Positions 48,811 through 57,634 of a stretch of 64,000 bases of DNA are shown here, in pieces. Within the stretch, counting starts at the first letter, position 1. Each line of letters opens with the position of its first letter. The notes beneath the pieces are model-generated. The model was not told where the DNA came from, did not search any database, and saw only the letters and a list, made by a program, of their open reading frames with translations. The position numbers and the translations under genes are program-made. The DNA is from Eubacterium sp. OM08-24. GTDB lineage: Bacteria; Bacillota; Clostridia; Oscillospirales; Acutalibacteraceae. The stretch spans positions 1 to 64,000 of the forward strand of contig NZ_QSTA01000001.1 of assembly GCF_003438075.1 (NCBI RefSeq), read 5' to 3'.

Positions 48811-49641
48811 ATGATTCAAACTATTGTAGAAATGTTTTCTTACGGCTTTATTGTGAGAGCCTTTATAGTAGGTACGCTTGTTTCTCTTTGCGCCGCCTTG
48901 CTCGGTGTAACCCTTGTGCTGAAACGCTACTCCATGATAGGTGACGGACTTTCGCATGTCGGTTTTGGTGCGTTAGCTATTGCCGCATCGCTTAATCTTG
49001 CACCACTTCAGGTGGCAGTACCTGTTATTATTATTGCCGCATTCCTGCTTTTAAGACTTTCCGAAAAAAGCAAAATTCGTGGTGATGCCGCCATTGCCAT
49101 TATTTCAAGCACAGCACTTGCAATCGGCGTTGTTTGCGTAAGCATTTCGGGTGTGAATACAGACCTCAATTCCTATTTATTCGGCAGTATTCTTGCCACA
49201 ACAAATGCAGACGCTATAATGTGTGCGATACTTGCATTGATTGTAATTGTGATTTTCGTGCTGTTTTACAATAAGATTTTTGCGGTTACATTCGATGAAA
49301 CATTTTCAAAGGCTACAGGACTTAAAACAGGTGTTTATAATACTGTAATTGCCTTGCTCACAGCACTTACAATCGTAATCGGTATGAGAATTATGGGTAC
49401 ACTTTTAATTTCGGCTCTTATCATTTTCCCTGCACTTTCCTCAATGAGGGTGTGCAAAAAATTTAAGGCGGTAATTATTTGTTCGGGTGTACTTTCACTT
49501 ATTTGTTTCTTTGTGGGAATGTATGCGTCCTACACCATGGACACCCCAACAGGTGCAAGCGTGGTTATAGTAAATGCCGTTGTATTTGTAATTTTCTGGC
49601 TTATTGAAGTTATTAATACAAGAGTAAGAAAACACAATTAA
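48811..49641 (+). CDS. znuB: Zinc ABC transporter permease
   Basis: This 276-aa polytopic permease of the ABC-3 family has about eight helices. The family sequence LLGVTLVLKRYSMIGDGLSHVGFG lies near residue 28-51. A conserved GMRIMGTLLISALIIFPAL segment lies near residue 190. It forms the channel for the znuA-znuC system. AGGAGGCGG precedes ATG 48811. Its stop codon abuts the stop of the convergent DUF4363 gene, so no terminator separates them. Confidence 0.93.
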   Translation: MIQTIVEMFSYGFIVRAFIVGTLVSLCAALLGVTLVLKRYSMIGDGLSHVGFGALAIAASLNLAPLQVAVPVIIIAAFLLLRLSEKSKIRGDAAIAIISSTALAIGVVCVSISGVNTDLNSYLFGSILATTNADAIMCAILALIVIVIFVLFYNKIFAVTFDETFSKATGLKTGVYNTVIALLTALTIVIGMRIMGTLLISALIIFPALSSMRVCKKFKAVIICSGVLSLICFFVGMYASYTMDTPTGASVVIVNAVVFVIFWLIEVINTRVRKHN

Positions 49642-50022
49642 TTATAAAATATTTTCAATTTGAACAAGCTCACTGTCCTTTATGGAGGTGAGCTGTTTTT
49701 TTATGCCGGCACTTTCGGCAAGGTAATTGTCGTTGCTCTGTGTAGCGACATATGACCGCATTGCAGATAGGTTTACGCTGATTTCATCAACATAATCGTG
49801 AATAAGAAGAATATCAAAGATGCTTAGATTCTTTTGCCATTTTGATTCTGCAGAGGCAAGCACAGATTTTGCACCGTCATAATTTTCACTTTTCACAAGG
49901 TTGTCGGCAGATATTATTTCTTCGTTCAGTTCGTCAATTTTATTTGTAACATAGAACATTTCAAAAATTCCCGTTGTTAAGGCTATTATTAAAAAGGCTA
50001 TCGCTATATAAATTCTTTTCAT
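49642..50022 (-). CDS. DUF4363 family protein
   Basis: This 126-aa protein has one N-terminal helix (about 4-24), then a helical domain rich in Glu/Asn/Leu. The pattern matches DUF4363, a family of unknown function frequently encoded after DUF421 genes in clostridia. ATG 50022 has AAAGGAAAAT upstream. The preceding DUF421 gene ends one base before it, so the two are coupled. Its export by the helix is likely; the function is unknown. Confidence 0.75.
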   Translation of the reverse strand: MKRIYIAIAFLIIALTTGIFEMFYVTNKIDELNEEIISADNLVKSENYDGAKSVLASAESKWQKNLSIFDILLIHDYVDEISVNLSAMRSYVATQSNDNYLAESAGIKKQLTSIKDSELVQIENIL

Positions 50023-50023
50023 A

Positions 50024-50695
50024 CTAATTTTCCTTTGTGATTATTTTATAGTTGCCGCCACCGTCAAGCGTCATAATAAAAATATCGTCTATGCTTACAT
50101 TATTCTTGTAAAGAATTTTATCAACCGTTTGTTTATCACTCTTGCAAAGACGGAGTGAATTTTGCAAAAGTTCGCCGTCACTTATTACAACGGTTTCGAG
50201 TTTTGTATCGGGAACGGTTATATCGAGATTTTCGAGTGTAACGGTTCGCTTTTCGGGTTTTTGCAAAACGCTGATTTTTCCGTTGGTTTCCACAATACAA
50301 TATTGTACCTCGTCAAGCGAAAAAATATCCTGTTGCCTTAACTGAATACATAAATCTTCTGTTGACATTCTCAGGCGTTTCATTTCGTTTTGCATCAGCT
50401 TACCGTCCTCAATTACGGTTATCGGCGAGCCGCAGATAAGTCCTCGAAATTTTCGGTTTTTCATCATTATTATGCTTGCAATGATTTCGCAGGCAATCAG
50501 CACCAATACGGGAATTATGCCCGAAAGCAAAGGCTGAGAGGTGTTCGACATTGGAATTGCCGCAATGTCCGATACAATTAAAGTAACCACAAGCTCGCTT
50601 GGCTGCATATCGCTTATCTGTCTTTTGCCCATTAGTCGGATTGCAAGTATTACAAAGGCGTACAAAAGCAGAGTTCGTATAATTGAAATAATCAT
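50024..50695 (-). CDS. DUF421 family membrane protein (YetF-like)
   Basis: This 223-aa protein has three N-terminal helices (about 3-80, including ILAIRLMGKRQISDMQPSEL) and a C-terminal cytosolic DUF421 domain. That domain carries the typical PITVIEDGKL and CIQLRQQDIFSLDEVQY motifs. B. subtilis YetF-type proteins are linked to sporulation and to germination genes by context, with no known activity. I start at ATG 50695 because GGTGATAAA lies just upstream; the ORF open to 50842 has no SD. It is divergent from the gerAA gene. Confidence 0.85.
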   Translation of the reverse strand: MIISIIRTLLLYAFVILAIRLMGKRQISDMQPSELVVTLIVSDIAAIPMSNTSQPLLSGIIPVLVLIACEIIASIIMMKNRKFRGLICGSPITVIEDGKLMQNEMKRLRMSTEDLCIQLRQQDIFSLDEVQYCIVETNGKISVLQKPEKRTVTLENLDITVPDTKLETVVISDGELLQNSLRLCKSDKQTVDKILYKNNVSIDDIFIMTLDGGGNYKIITKEN

Positions 50696-50790
50696 TTTAT
50701 CACCACTAATAATGTTTGCAATAAATGTTATTATATGCAAAATTCGGAATAATTGAGATAACTTTGTAAAGCCTAAATATTGGTGATAGA

Positions 50791-52260
50791 ATGTATAATT
50801 CATTAAAAGAAAATTTATCCTCGCTGAAGTCGGCATTTGCAAATTCAGCCGATTTTACGGTAAGAGATATGATTTTAAATTCAAATAAAAAAACAGCCGC
50901 CGCCGTTATCACGATTGAGGGAATGTGCAGTAAAGAGGTGATTGCGCTTTCTATAATCAATCCGATTCTTGATTATGATTTTAAAAATGCAAGCGGCGCA
51001 CAAATCATTGATGAAATCCGACTTTCTGTGCTTTCGGCAAGTGAGATTGTGGAGTTTGAAACCTTTGACGATGCTATTATGTTTTCAACCTCAGGCTTTG
51101 CTGTCATAGCGGTTGACGGCTCAAGCAAAATGCTTGCAATCGGAGTGCAGGGGTTTTCTTTTCGTGGAGTTACCGAGCCTGAAAGCGAGGTGGTTCAGCG
51201 TGGCTCAAAAGAGGGATTTACCGAACCGCTCAGAATTAATATGACGCTTATACGGCGCAGAATAAAAAGTCCCGACCTTGTGTTTGAAACCGCAACGGTT
51301 GGCAAAACCTCAAAAACTCAGCTTTGCATTTGCTATTTGCAGAACTCCGTTTCAAAAATTATTCTTGATAAAATCAGAAAGCGGCTAAAGTCAAGCGACC
51401 TTGAAATGGTGCTTGCATCGGGATATTTGTCTGAATATCTTGAGGATAAGGGCACTAAGTCTATATTTTCGGGAGTGGGAATTTCAGAGCGCCCCGATAC
51501 CGTATGCGGCAAGCTGATGGAGGGCAGGGTTGCGATTTTAGTGGACGGTACACCGACTGCAATTATTATTCCGCATATTTTTGTAGAGGAATTTCAGAGC
51601 GTAGACGATTACTCAAATCGCCCCTATTACGCAACTTTTATCAGAATTTTAAAGTATATATCTTTTTTTACGGCAATTTTCGTGCCCGGAATTTACACCG
51701 CCTTTGCGCAGTTTCACCCCGAATATTTTCCAAAGGGATTGCTTGTAAAAGCATCAAGCGCACTTGCCGATACTCCGTTGCCCGTTGCGCTTGAGGTGCT
51801 TATAATTATGTTTATTTATGAAATTATGCGAGAGGCAGGCTTGCGTATTCCCAAGCCGCTCGGCCATGCGGTCAGTATTGTGGGCGCACTTGTTATTGGT
51901 GAAAGTGCAGTAAACGCAGGTTTTATTGCATCGTCTACGCTTATGATAGTCGCGGTTGCGGCTATCAGCAGTTATGTAACCTCGTCACTTTATGCACCGA
52001 TTACAGTGCTGAGGTTTGCTTTTGTGGCGGTCGGCGGAATTTTCGGAATGTGGGGAATAGTGCTGTTGAGTTGTTTGGTGCTTGCAAATATATGTGCCAA
52101 AACCTCTGTCGGTGTGCCGTATATGTCGTCGTTTGCGCCGTTTTCTTTAAAAAGAATGAGAGATGTTTTTGTGCGTGCAGATTGGAAGTTGCTTTCTCGC
52201 CATACCATAAAAGTGCAAAAATTTGCTCAGACAAAGGAGGGCGACTCTGATGAAGGGTAA
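50791..52260 (+). CDS. Spore germination protein, GerAA family
   Basis: This 489-aa GerA-type A subunit of a nutrient germinant receptor sits in the spore inner membrane. The N-terminal cytosolic half (about 1-285) leads to five helices in the C-terminal part (FFTAIFVPGIYTAF near residue 293). Conserved segments are EGMCSKEVIAL-like strands and DRPYYATFIRI-type sequences. The B subunit gene overlaps its end by 11 bp. The germinant is unknown. Confidence 0.92.
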   Translation: MYNSLKENLSSLKSAFANSADFTVRDMILNSNKKTAAAVITIEGMCSKEVIALSIINPILDYDFKNASGAQIIDEIRLSVLSASEIVEFETFDDAIMFSTSGFAVIAVDGSSKMLAIGVQGFSFRGVTEPESEVVQRGSKEGFTEPLRINMTLIRRRIKSPDLVFETATVGKTSKTQLCICYLQNSVSKIILDKIRKRLKSSDLEMVLASGYLSEYLEDKGTKSIFSGVGISERPDTVCGKLMEGRVAILVDGTPTAIIIPHIFVEEFQSVDDYSNRPYYATFIRILKYISFFTAIFVPGIYTAFAQFHPEYFPKGLLVKASSALADTPLPVALEVLIIMFIYEIMREAGLRIPKPLGHAVSIVGALVIGESAVNAGFIASSTLMIVAVAAISSYVTSSLYAPITVLRFAFVAVGGIFGMWGIVLLSCLVLANICAKTSVGVPYMSSFAPFSLKRMRDVFVRADWKLLSRHTIKVQKFAQTKEGDSDEG

Positions 52261-53290
52261 AATTATACAGCTGTACGCAGGGCTGTTTGCTTTGCTGATT
52301 TTTATCTTTTTAGGCGGAAAATATAATTACCTCGGCACACTTCCGTTGTGGGCGGTGTGCCTTGAAATTTTGCTTATGGCAGGTGTGCTTGCAGTGCTGA
52401 TGCTGCCGTCATATTTTCTCCATAAGTCGGCAGGCTGTAATGCTTTTAATGTGTTTATTCAAAAATCGTCTGTTGCAAGGCTGATATTCTCTTCACTTTA
52501 CTGCATTTTGTTTGTGTTTGCAAGCGTTAGGTTTCTCTCGTTTTATGTTGATGTATTAAAAACCGCTCTCAATCCCAACGCAAATATATTTGTACTTGCG
52601 GCAGGCATATTGTGCGTGTGTGCTTATTGCGCATATAAGGGAGTATTTACCACTACAAGGTGTGCGCTGATAGGGGCGGCTGTAATTTCAATTTTTGTGA
52701 TTATATTTTTGATTGCAAATATTTCTGATGTAGAATTAAATAACCTCTATCGCAGTAACAGCATTGCCACATTTGCAGGCGGCGCATTTTCGCTTTTGCC
52801 TGTTTGCATATTGCCTGTAATTTTTTCGGCTTTGTCTGGCGGCTTTAGTCAGAGCAGGTCAGCTTTTATCGGCTTTATTATTGTTGCGATTGTGAGCAGC
52901 TGTGTGCTCGTGTTCTTTATGAATACCGTTCTTGCAAACTATGCGGACGGCAGAGAATTTCCGTATTTTATCCTCGCAAAAAATGCCTCGTTCGGGCAGA
53001 TGACGAGCTTTGATTTTCTCTATATGATTTGTATTTCGCTTTGTGCTTTTATTATAATTTCTCTGCTTTTGTGCTGTATAAATGAAAGTACAGGCGTTGA
53101 GAAAAGGTGCAAAAATACCGTTGTCTTTGTTTTGCTCATTTTTGTGCTTTATATATGCACCGAGGTATTTCCTAAGGCTAAAGAGCTTGTGCAAAACGAT
53201 ATTGTGTTTGTGGTTATGTGTGCGGTTTATGCTGTGGTACTGCCTGTTTATGCCTTGCTGAAACTGAACGGAGGAAGAAAAAGTGATTAA
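52250..53290 (+). CDS. Spore germination protein, GerAB-like permease
   Basis: This 346-aa membrane protein has about ten helices and the GerAB/spore-permease profile, a relative of the APC transporter superfamily that binds the germinant. It begins with MKGKIIQLYAGLFALLIFIF. I start at ATG 52250, preceded by AGGAGGG 8 nt upstream, overlapping gerAA by 11 bp. The gerAC-like gene overlaps its end by 8 bp. The three genes form one coupled operon. Confidence 0.85.
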   Translation: MKGKIIQLYAGLFALLIFIFLGGKYNYLGTLPLWAVCLEILLMAGVLAVLMLPSYFLHKSAGCNAFNVFIQKSSVARLIFSSLYCILFVFASVRFLSFYVDVLKTALNPNANIFVLAAGILCVCAYCAYKGVFTTTRCALIGAAVISIFVIIFLIANISDVELNNLYRSNSIATFAGGAFSLLPVCILPVIFSALSGGFSQSRSAFIGFIIVAIVSSCVLVFFMNTVLANYADGREFPYFILAKNASFGQMTSFDFLYMICISLCAFIIISLLLCCINESTGVEKRCKNTVVFVLLIFVLYICTEVFPKAKELVQNDIVFVVMCAVYAVVLPVYALLKLNGGRKSD

Positions 53291-53858
53291 AAAAATCGTA
53301 TTAGTGGTTCTTGCTGTTGGCAGTGCTTTTTTATGCGGATGTGATAACAGCAAGCGAATAGACAAAGCCATATTGATTGACTGTATTGTGGTGACAAAAA
53401 ATGATTATACATTTGTCTGTATTTCCGATGAAGAAAAAAACGAACTGATAACTATAAAAGAAGAAAGCCTTGAAAAAGCCTTGAAAGCGCTTGAAAGCGA
53501 GCACAACCCCGAGGTTGTACTCTCAAAACTTGAGCTTATTGCTTTTGCGGAAAATACAGAGAGCGAAAAATATTCCTCAACCTTACAGCAGATAAAGAAT
53601 AATTATGCGGTGTCGCCCTCGGTATATACAGCCGTATGCAGTAATGAAATTATAAAATCACTTGATAAAGCTGAAACCGTAGAAAAAAGCACAGAACAAA
53701 TAATGCTTTTAGAGAATAAAGAGCAAGATGTTTCGTCAACACTTCTAAAAATGAATAACAACCTGAGCAAATCAAAGAAATCTTTACTTTATCTACCATA
53801 TATTCGTGATAATAACGGAACGGCAGTAGAAAAAGTTGAAATTATGATAAAAAAATGA
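53283..53858 (+). CDS. Short GerAC-like germination lipoprotein
   Basis: This 191-aa protein has a lipobox (FLCGC, Cys near residue 20) and follows GerAA and GerAB genes. The gene position and lipobox fit the GerAC subunit, but full-length GerAC is about 360-400 aa. The rest is rich in Glu/Lys/Ser and lacks the usual C-terminal domain. Either it is a reduced C subunit or a functional replacement. GTG 53283 has GGAGGAAG upstream. Confidence 0.65.
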   Translation: MIKKIVLVVLAVGSAFLCGCDNSKRIDKAILIDCIVVTKNDYTFVCISDEEKNELITIKEESLEKALKALESEHNPEVVLSKLELIAFAENTESEKYSSTLQQIKNNYAVSPSVYTAVCSNEIIKSLDKAETVEKSTEQIMLLENKEQDVSSTLLKMNNNLSKSKKSLLYLPYIRDNNGTAVEKVEIMIKK

Positions 53859-54089
53859 AAAATAATTCATAAAAAGACTTTATACTATAAGCATTTTGTT
53901 GTATAATAATTGATGTATAAAATGGAAAGGCTATATACTTTGGTCAAAAATTTGAATATATTTACCAAAGCGGTTTTCTGTAATGCAATTAAAAATAATT
54001 AATTTCCGGTTTAGCTTATTTGTCGGCATTATTACTTATACCAAGCCTTTCACGAGCATATATTTTAATTATTGAACGGCGGTGGATTT

Positions 54090-55055
54090 ATGGCTAGTGA
54101 TTTTTCGGTTGCACTTTCAAAAATGGTTGAAGATTTAGACCTGCAAAAAATTTATATTGCTGAGAATTTTGAAGAAATCAAAGTATCAACATTTGAAGTT
54201 AATCGTCCCGGACTTGAGCTTACAGGCTACTTTGACTTTTTCGACAGCAGCCGACTTCTTCTTTTCGGCACAACAGAGTTTTCGTATCTTTCTCGTTTTG
54301 GCTCTGAAGCGCAAAAAATGGTTATCGACTCAATATTGAGCTTTGGCCCTCCTGCAATTATAATTTCAAGAAATATTGAGCCACCTATTGCAATGATGGA
54401 GAGCGCCAAAACTCATAAGGTATCTATTTTGCGTTCGGCAGAAACTACTTCCGAGGTTACGGCGGCACTGTTTCAATATCTTAACAAAGAGCTTGCGCCA
54501 CGAATTACAAGACACGGGGTGCTTGTAGAGGTTTATGGTGAAGGCTGTTTGCTCCTCGGCGACAGCGGTGTAGGTAAAAGCGAAACCGCTATTGAGCTTA
54601 TAAAGCGAGGACATCGACTTGTGGCAGATGACGCAGTAGAAATCCGCAAAACCTCTACTCACACATTAATGGGACAATCTCCTGAAAATATCCGCCACTT
54701 TATTGAGCTGAGAGGTATCGGCATTATCAACGCAAGACAGCTTTTCGGTATGGGTTCGGTAAAACTTGCCGAAAAGATAGATATGGTTATAAACCTTGAA
54801 ATTTGGGACAACACCAAGGTTTATGACAGAATGGGACTTGATAATCAGTATATGGACATACTCGGAGTGGAAGTGCCTACTCTGACTATTCCTGTAAAAC
54901 CCGGCAGAAACCTTGCGGTTATTATTGAGGTTGCCGCAATGAACAACCGTCAGAAAAAGCTCGGCTACAATGCCGCACAGGAGCTTTTGAGCGCTCTCGG
55001 TATGGATTTTGATATGGGACAGACAGAAAAAATCATTGTAGATAAATGGGAATAA
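54090..55055 (+). CDS. hprK: HPr kinase/phosphorylase
   Basis: This 321-aa bifunctional enzyme phosphorylates and dephosphorylates Ser46 of HPr to control carbon catabolite repression. Walker A (LLGDSGVGKSETAIEL) lies near residue 150-165, followed by the LVADDAVEI block, and the IELRGIGIIN signature lies near residue 200. The length is typical. I start at ATG 54090, after GGCGGTGGA; the frame from 54072 begins before the SD. It leads a six-gene run. Confidence 0.95.
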   Translation: MASDFSVALSKMVEDLDLQKIYIAENFEEIKVSTFEVNRPGLELTGYFDFFDSSRLLLFGTTEFSYLSRFGSEAQKMVIDSILSFGPPAIIISRNIEPPIAMMESAKTHKVSILRSAETTSEVTAALFQYLNKELAPRITRHGVLVEVYGEGCLLLGDSGVGKSETAIELIKRGHRLVADDAVEIRKTSTHTLMGQSPENIRHFIELRGIGIINARQLFGMGSVKLAEKIDMVINLEIWDNTKVYDRMGLDNQYMDILGVEVPTLTIPVKPGRNLAVIIEVAAMNNRQKKLGYNAAQELLSALGMDFDMGQTEKIIVDKWE

Positions 55056-55070
55056 CAACGGGGTAAGCAA

Positions 55071-55790
55071 ATGAAATTAGTTGCCGATATGCACACACAT
55101 TCAATAGCGTCTACACACGCATATGCAACCATAACGGAAATGGCGCAGGAGGCGCACGACCTCGGACTTTTTGCCATTGCCGTTACAGACCACGCAAGAA
55201 CAATGCCGGGCGCACCCGGACCGTTCTATTTTGAGTCGCTTGCTATTTTGCCTGCATATATAAAGGGCGTAAGAGTATTGCATGGAATCGAGGCTAATAT
55301 ATGCGATTACGAGGGCAACCTTGATGTGGAACCGGAGCTGCAAAATAACCTTGAATGGATAGTGGCGTCACTTCATACTCTGACTATTGAGAGCGAGGCA
55401 ACTGTTGAAAAATGCACGCAGGCTTACCTTAACCTTGCTAAAAATCCTAATGTAAATGTCATTGGTCACAGTGGCAGTGAGTATTTTAAGTATGACTACG
55501 AAAAAGTCATTCCGCAGCTTGCTAAAGAGGGCAAGCTGATTGAAATTAACGATTCCGCTTTCAGATATAAAAAAAGTTGTGCATCTAATTGCGTACGGAT
55601 TGCAGAGATTTGCAAAAAGTACGGTGCGAGAATTTGCGTGGATACAGATTCTCATTACACACATACACTCGGCAGAGGTACTGAAACTCTGAAAATGCTT
55701 GAGGAAATTGACTTTCCGCATGAGCTTATTGTAAACGCTGACGAAGAAAATCTGAAAGCATATTTTAAAGAGAAAAATATTTATTATTAA
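55071..55790 (+). CDS. PHP-domain phosphatase (YcdX-like)
   Basis: This 239-aa protein of the YcdX/PHP family has the metal-binding DMHTHSIASTHAYATI motif near residue 5-20 and VTDHARTM near 42. The later motifs include SLHTL, VIGHSG and CVDTDSH. PHP phosphatases hydrolyse small phosphoesters with Zn/Mn/Fe. It lies between hprK (15 bp) and murB (13 bp), a frequent order in clostridia. The substrate is unknown. Confidence 0.88.
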   Translation: MKLVADMHTHSIASTHAYATITEMAQEAHDLGLFAIAVTDHARTMPGAPGPFYFESLAILPAYIKGVRVLHGIEANICDYEGNLDVEPELQNNLEWIVASLHTLTIESEATVEKCTQAYLNLAKNPNVNVIGHSGSEYFKYDYEKVIPQLAKEGKLIEINDSAFRYKKSCASNCVRIAEICKKYGARICVDTDSHYTHTLGRGTETLKMLEEIDFPHELIVNADEENLKAYFKEKNIYY

Positions 55791-55803
55791 CTGGAGTAAT
55801 TCG

Positions 55804-56709
55804 ATGAGTAATATTGATAAAATATATAATCTTGCAACGAGCCTTGGATGCGACACAAAGCTGAATGAGCCGATGAAAAAGCACACAAGCTTTAAAATCG
55901 GCGGCAATGCGGCTGTTTACATAAAGGTGAGCAATTTAAGCAGGCTCGGCACAATTATTAAGGAATGTAAGCTTACTGATACAAAATTCTTTTTGCTCGG
56001 CAACGGAAGTAATATTCTTGTTGATGACAACGGAATGGATTGCGTGGTAATAAAGCTTGAAGATGATTTTAAAGAAATCTTTATGCCCGACAGCGAAACC
56101 GTATATTGCGGTGCAGGCGCAACACTTGCCTCTCTCTGCAAGTTTGCGTTGAATAACGGACTCAGCGGCCTTGAGTTTGCGTGGGGAATCCCCGGCACAG
56201 TCGGCGGCGCAGTATTTATGAATGCAGGTGCTTACGGCGGAGAGATGAAAGATGTTGTTGTTTCTGTTAATCATATTACGGCAGACGGCACTATCGGCAG
56301 AATTGATAAGGATGATTTGAATTTCGGCTATCGCACAAGTGCATACCGCAAAAACGATTGCGTAATCACAGGTGTTACCTTTAAGCTGAAAAGTGATAAT
56401 CCCGAAAATATCCGCCACAAAATGGACGATTTTATGGGCAGAAGAACAGACAAACAGCCGCTTGAATTTCCGAGCGCAGGCAGTGTGTTTAAGCGTCCCG
56501 AGGGCAATTACGCAGGCGCATTGATTGAGCAGTGCGGTTTTAAAGGAAAAGGAGTCGGCGGTGCGCAGGTGTCTGAAAAGCACGCAGGCTTTATTATAAA
56601 TAGGGGCAATGCCACAGCAAAAGATGTAAAAGAGCTTATTCACAATATTCAAACAACTGTTAAAAAAGAAACAGGCTATGACCTTGAATGTGAATTAATA
56701 ATGCTGTAA
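55804..56709 (+). CDS. murB: UDP-N-acetylenolpyruvoylglucosamine reductase
   Basis: This 301-aa FAD enzyme reduces UDP-GlcNAc-enolpyruvate to UDP-MurNAc with NADPH, the second committed step of peptidoglycan synthesis. FAD-binding motifs are visible: HTSFKIGGNAAVYIKV, LGNGSNILVDD and the GIPGTVGGAVFMNAGAYGGE block. The catalytic serine/glutamate region is PSAGSVFKRPEG. The type IIa-like C-terminus is as expected for this length. ATG 55804 follows TGGAG. Confidence 0.96.
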   Translation: MSNIDKIYNLATSLGCDTKLNEPMKKHTSFKIGGNAAVYIKVSNLSRLGTIIKECKLTDTKFFLLGNGSNILVDDNGMDCVVIKLEDDFKEIFMPDSETVYCGAGATLASLCKFALNNGLSGLEFAWGIPGTVGGAVFMNAGAYGGEMKDVVVSVNHITADGTIGRIDKDDLNFGYRTSAYRKNDCVITGVTFKLKSDNPENIRHKMDDFMGRRTDKQPLEFPSAGSVFKRPEGNYAGALIEQCGFKGKGVGGAQVSEKHAGFIINRGNATAKDVKELIHNIQTTVKKETGYDLECELIML

Positions 56710-56757
56710 AAGAATAATTTTTATATATAACAGCTGTAATAGAGGAAGTAGAAATTT

Positions 56758-57621
56758 ATGGAATTTGTAATTATTTCGGGTATGTCGGGTGCAGGCAAAA
56801 CAAGCGCCTTACACATTATGGAGGATATTGGCTACTATTGTGTTGACAATATTCCCACATCACTTTTGCAGACCTTGTATAAACTCTGTATGGATTCATC
56901 GGACAGCGCAATGAAAAGAGTTGCCGTTGTGGTTGATGTAAGAGGCAACGGAGATTATGAGGCTATGTATGATGACCTTGAAAATTTCAAGAAAAGCAAC
57001 GAGGGTGTAAGTATTCTTTATATTGACGCCAAGGTTGACAGCCTTATTGTGCGTTATAAAGAAACAAGAAGAAGACATCCGCTTACGGAAAGGCTCAGGG
57101 ATGGCTCTGTTGCTGCCGCCGTTAAGGAGGAGCAAAGACTGCTTGTGCCTGTAAAAACTCTTGCTGATTACGGCATAGATACTACTTTTATGTCGATAAA
57201 GCAGCTCAGAGAGCGCATTATTTCAATGTTCCTTGAAAACAGCTCAAAGGGCATTATGATTACATTTATGTCTTTCGGATTTAAGTACGGTATTCCGCTT
57301 GAGTCGGATTTGATTATAGATGTGCGATGTCTGCCAAATCCGTTTTATATTGCAGAGCTTAAGGAACATACAGGACTTGAAAAATGTATTCAGGATTATG
57401 TGCTTGACAGTGACGAAACTCAGGGCTTTGTAAAAAGACTTATTGATTTGCTCGACTATTCACTGCCTTTGTATCTTAAAGAGGGAAAAAGCGAGCTTGT
57501 TGTGGGAATCGGCTGCACAGGCGGTAAGCACCGCAGTGTAACTATTGCTGGCTTACTTGACAAATATTTCCTTGACAAGGGCTACAAGTGCATTGTCCAG
57601 CACAGAGATGTCAGAAAATAA
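56758..57621 (+). CDS. rapZ: RNase adapter RapZ (YvcJ-type nucleotide-binding)
   Basis: This 287-aa protein has Walker A (GMSGAGKTSAL) near residue 8-18 and the C-terminal family block CTGGKHRSVTIA. In E. coli RapZ senses glucosamine-6-phosphate and guides RNase E; in B. subtilis YvcJ is a GTPase linked to competence. Which role applies here is not clear. It lies between murB and whiA, but the usual yvcK gene is absent. Confidence 0.92.
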   Translation: MEFVIISGMSGAGKTSALHIMEDIGYYCVDNIPTSLLQTLYKLCMDSSDSAMKRVAVVVDVRGNGDYEAMYDDLENFKKSNEGVSILYIDAKVDSLIVRYKETRRRHPLTERLRDGSVAAAVKEEQRLLVPVKTLADYGIDTTFMSIKQLRERIISMFLENSSKGIMITFMSFGFKYGIPLESDLIIDVRCLPNPFYIAELKEHTGLEKCIQDYVLDSDETQGFVKRLIDLLDYSLPLYLKEGKSELVVGIGCTGGKHRSVTIAGLLDKYFLDKGYKCIVQHRDVRK

Positions 57622-57634
57622 CGAGGTGTAAATA

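Noticed and set aside
55936..56652. A 238-codon antisense ORF over murB
   Set aside because: It is entirely antisense to a strongly supported gene, has a composition rich in Cys/Ser/His from the complement strand, and no SD or homologue pattern.
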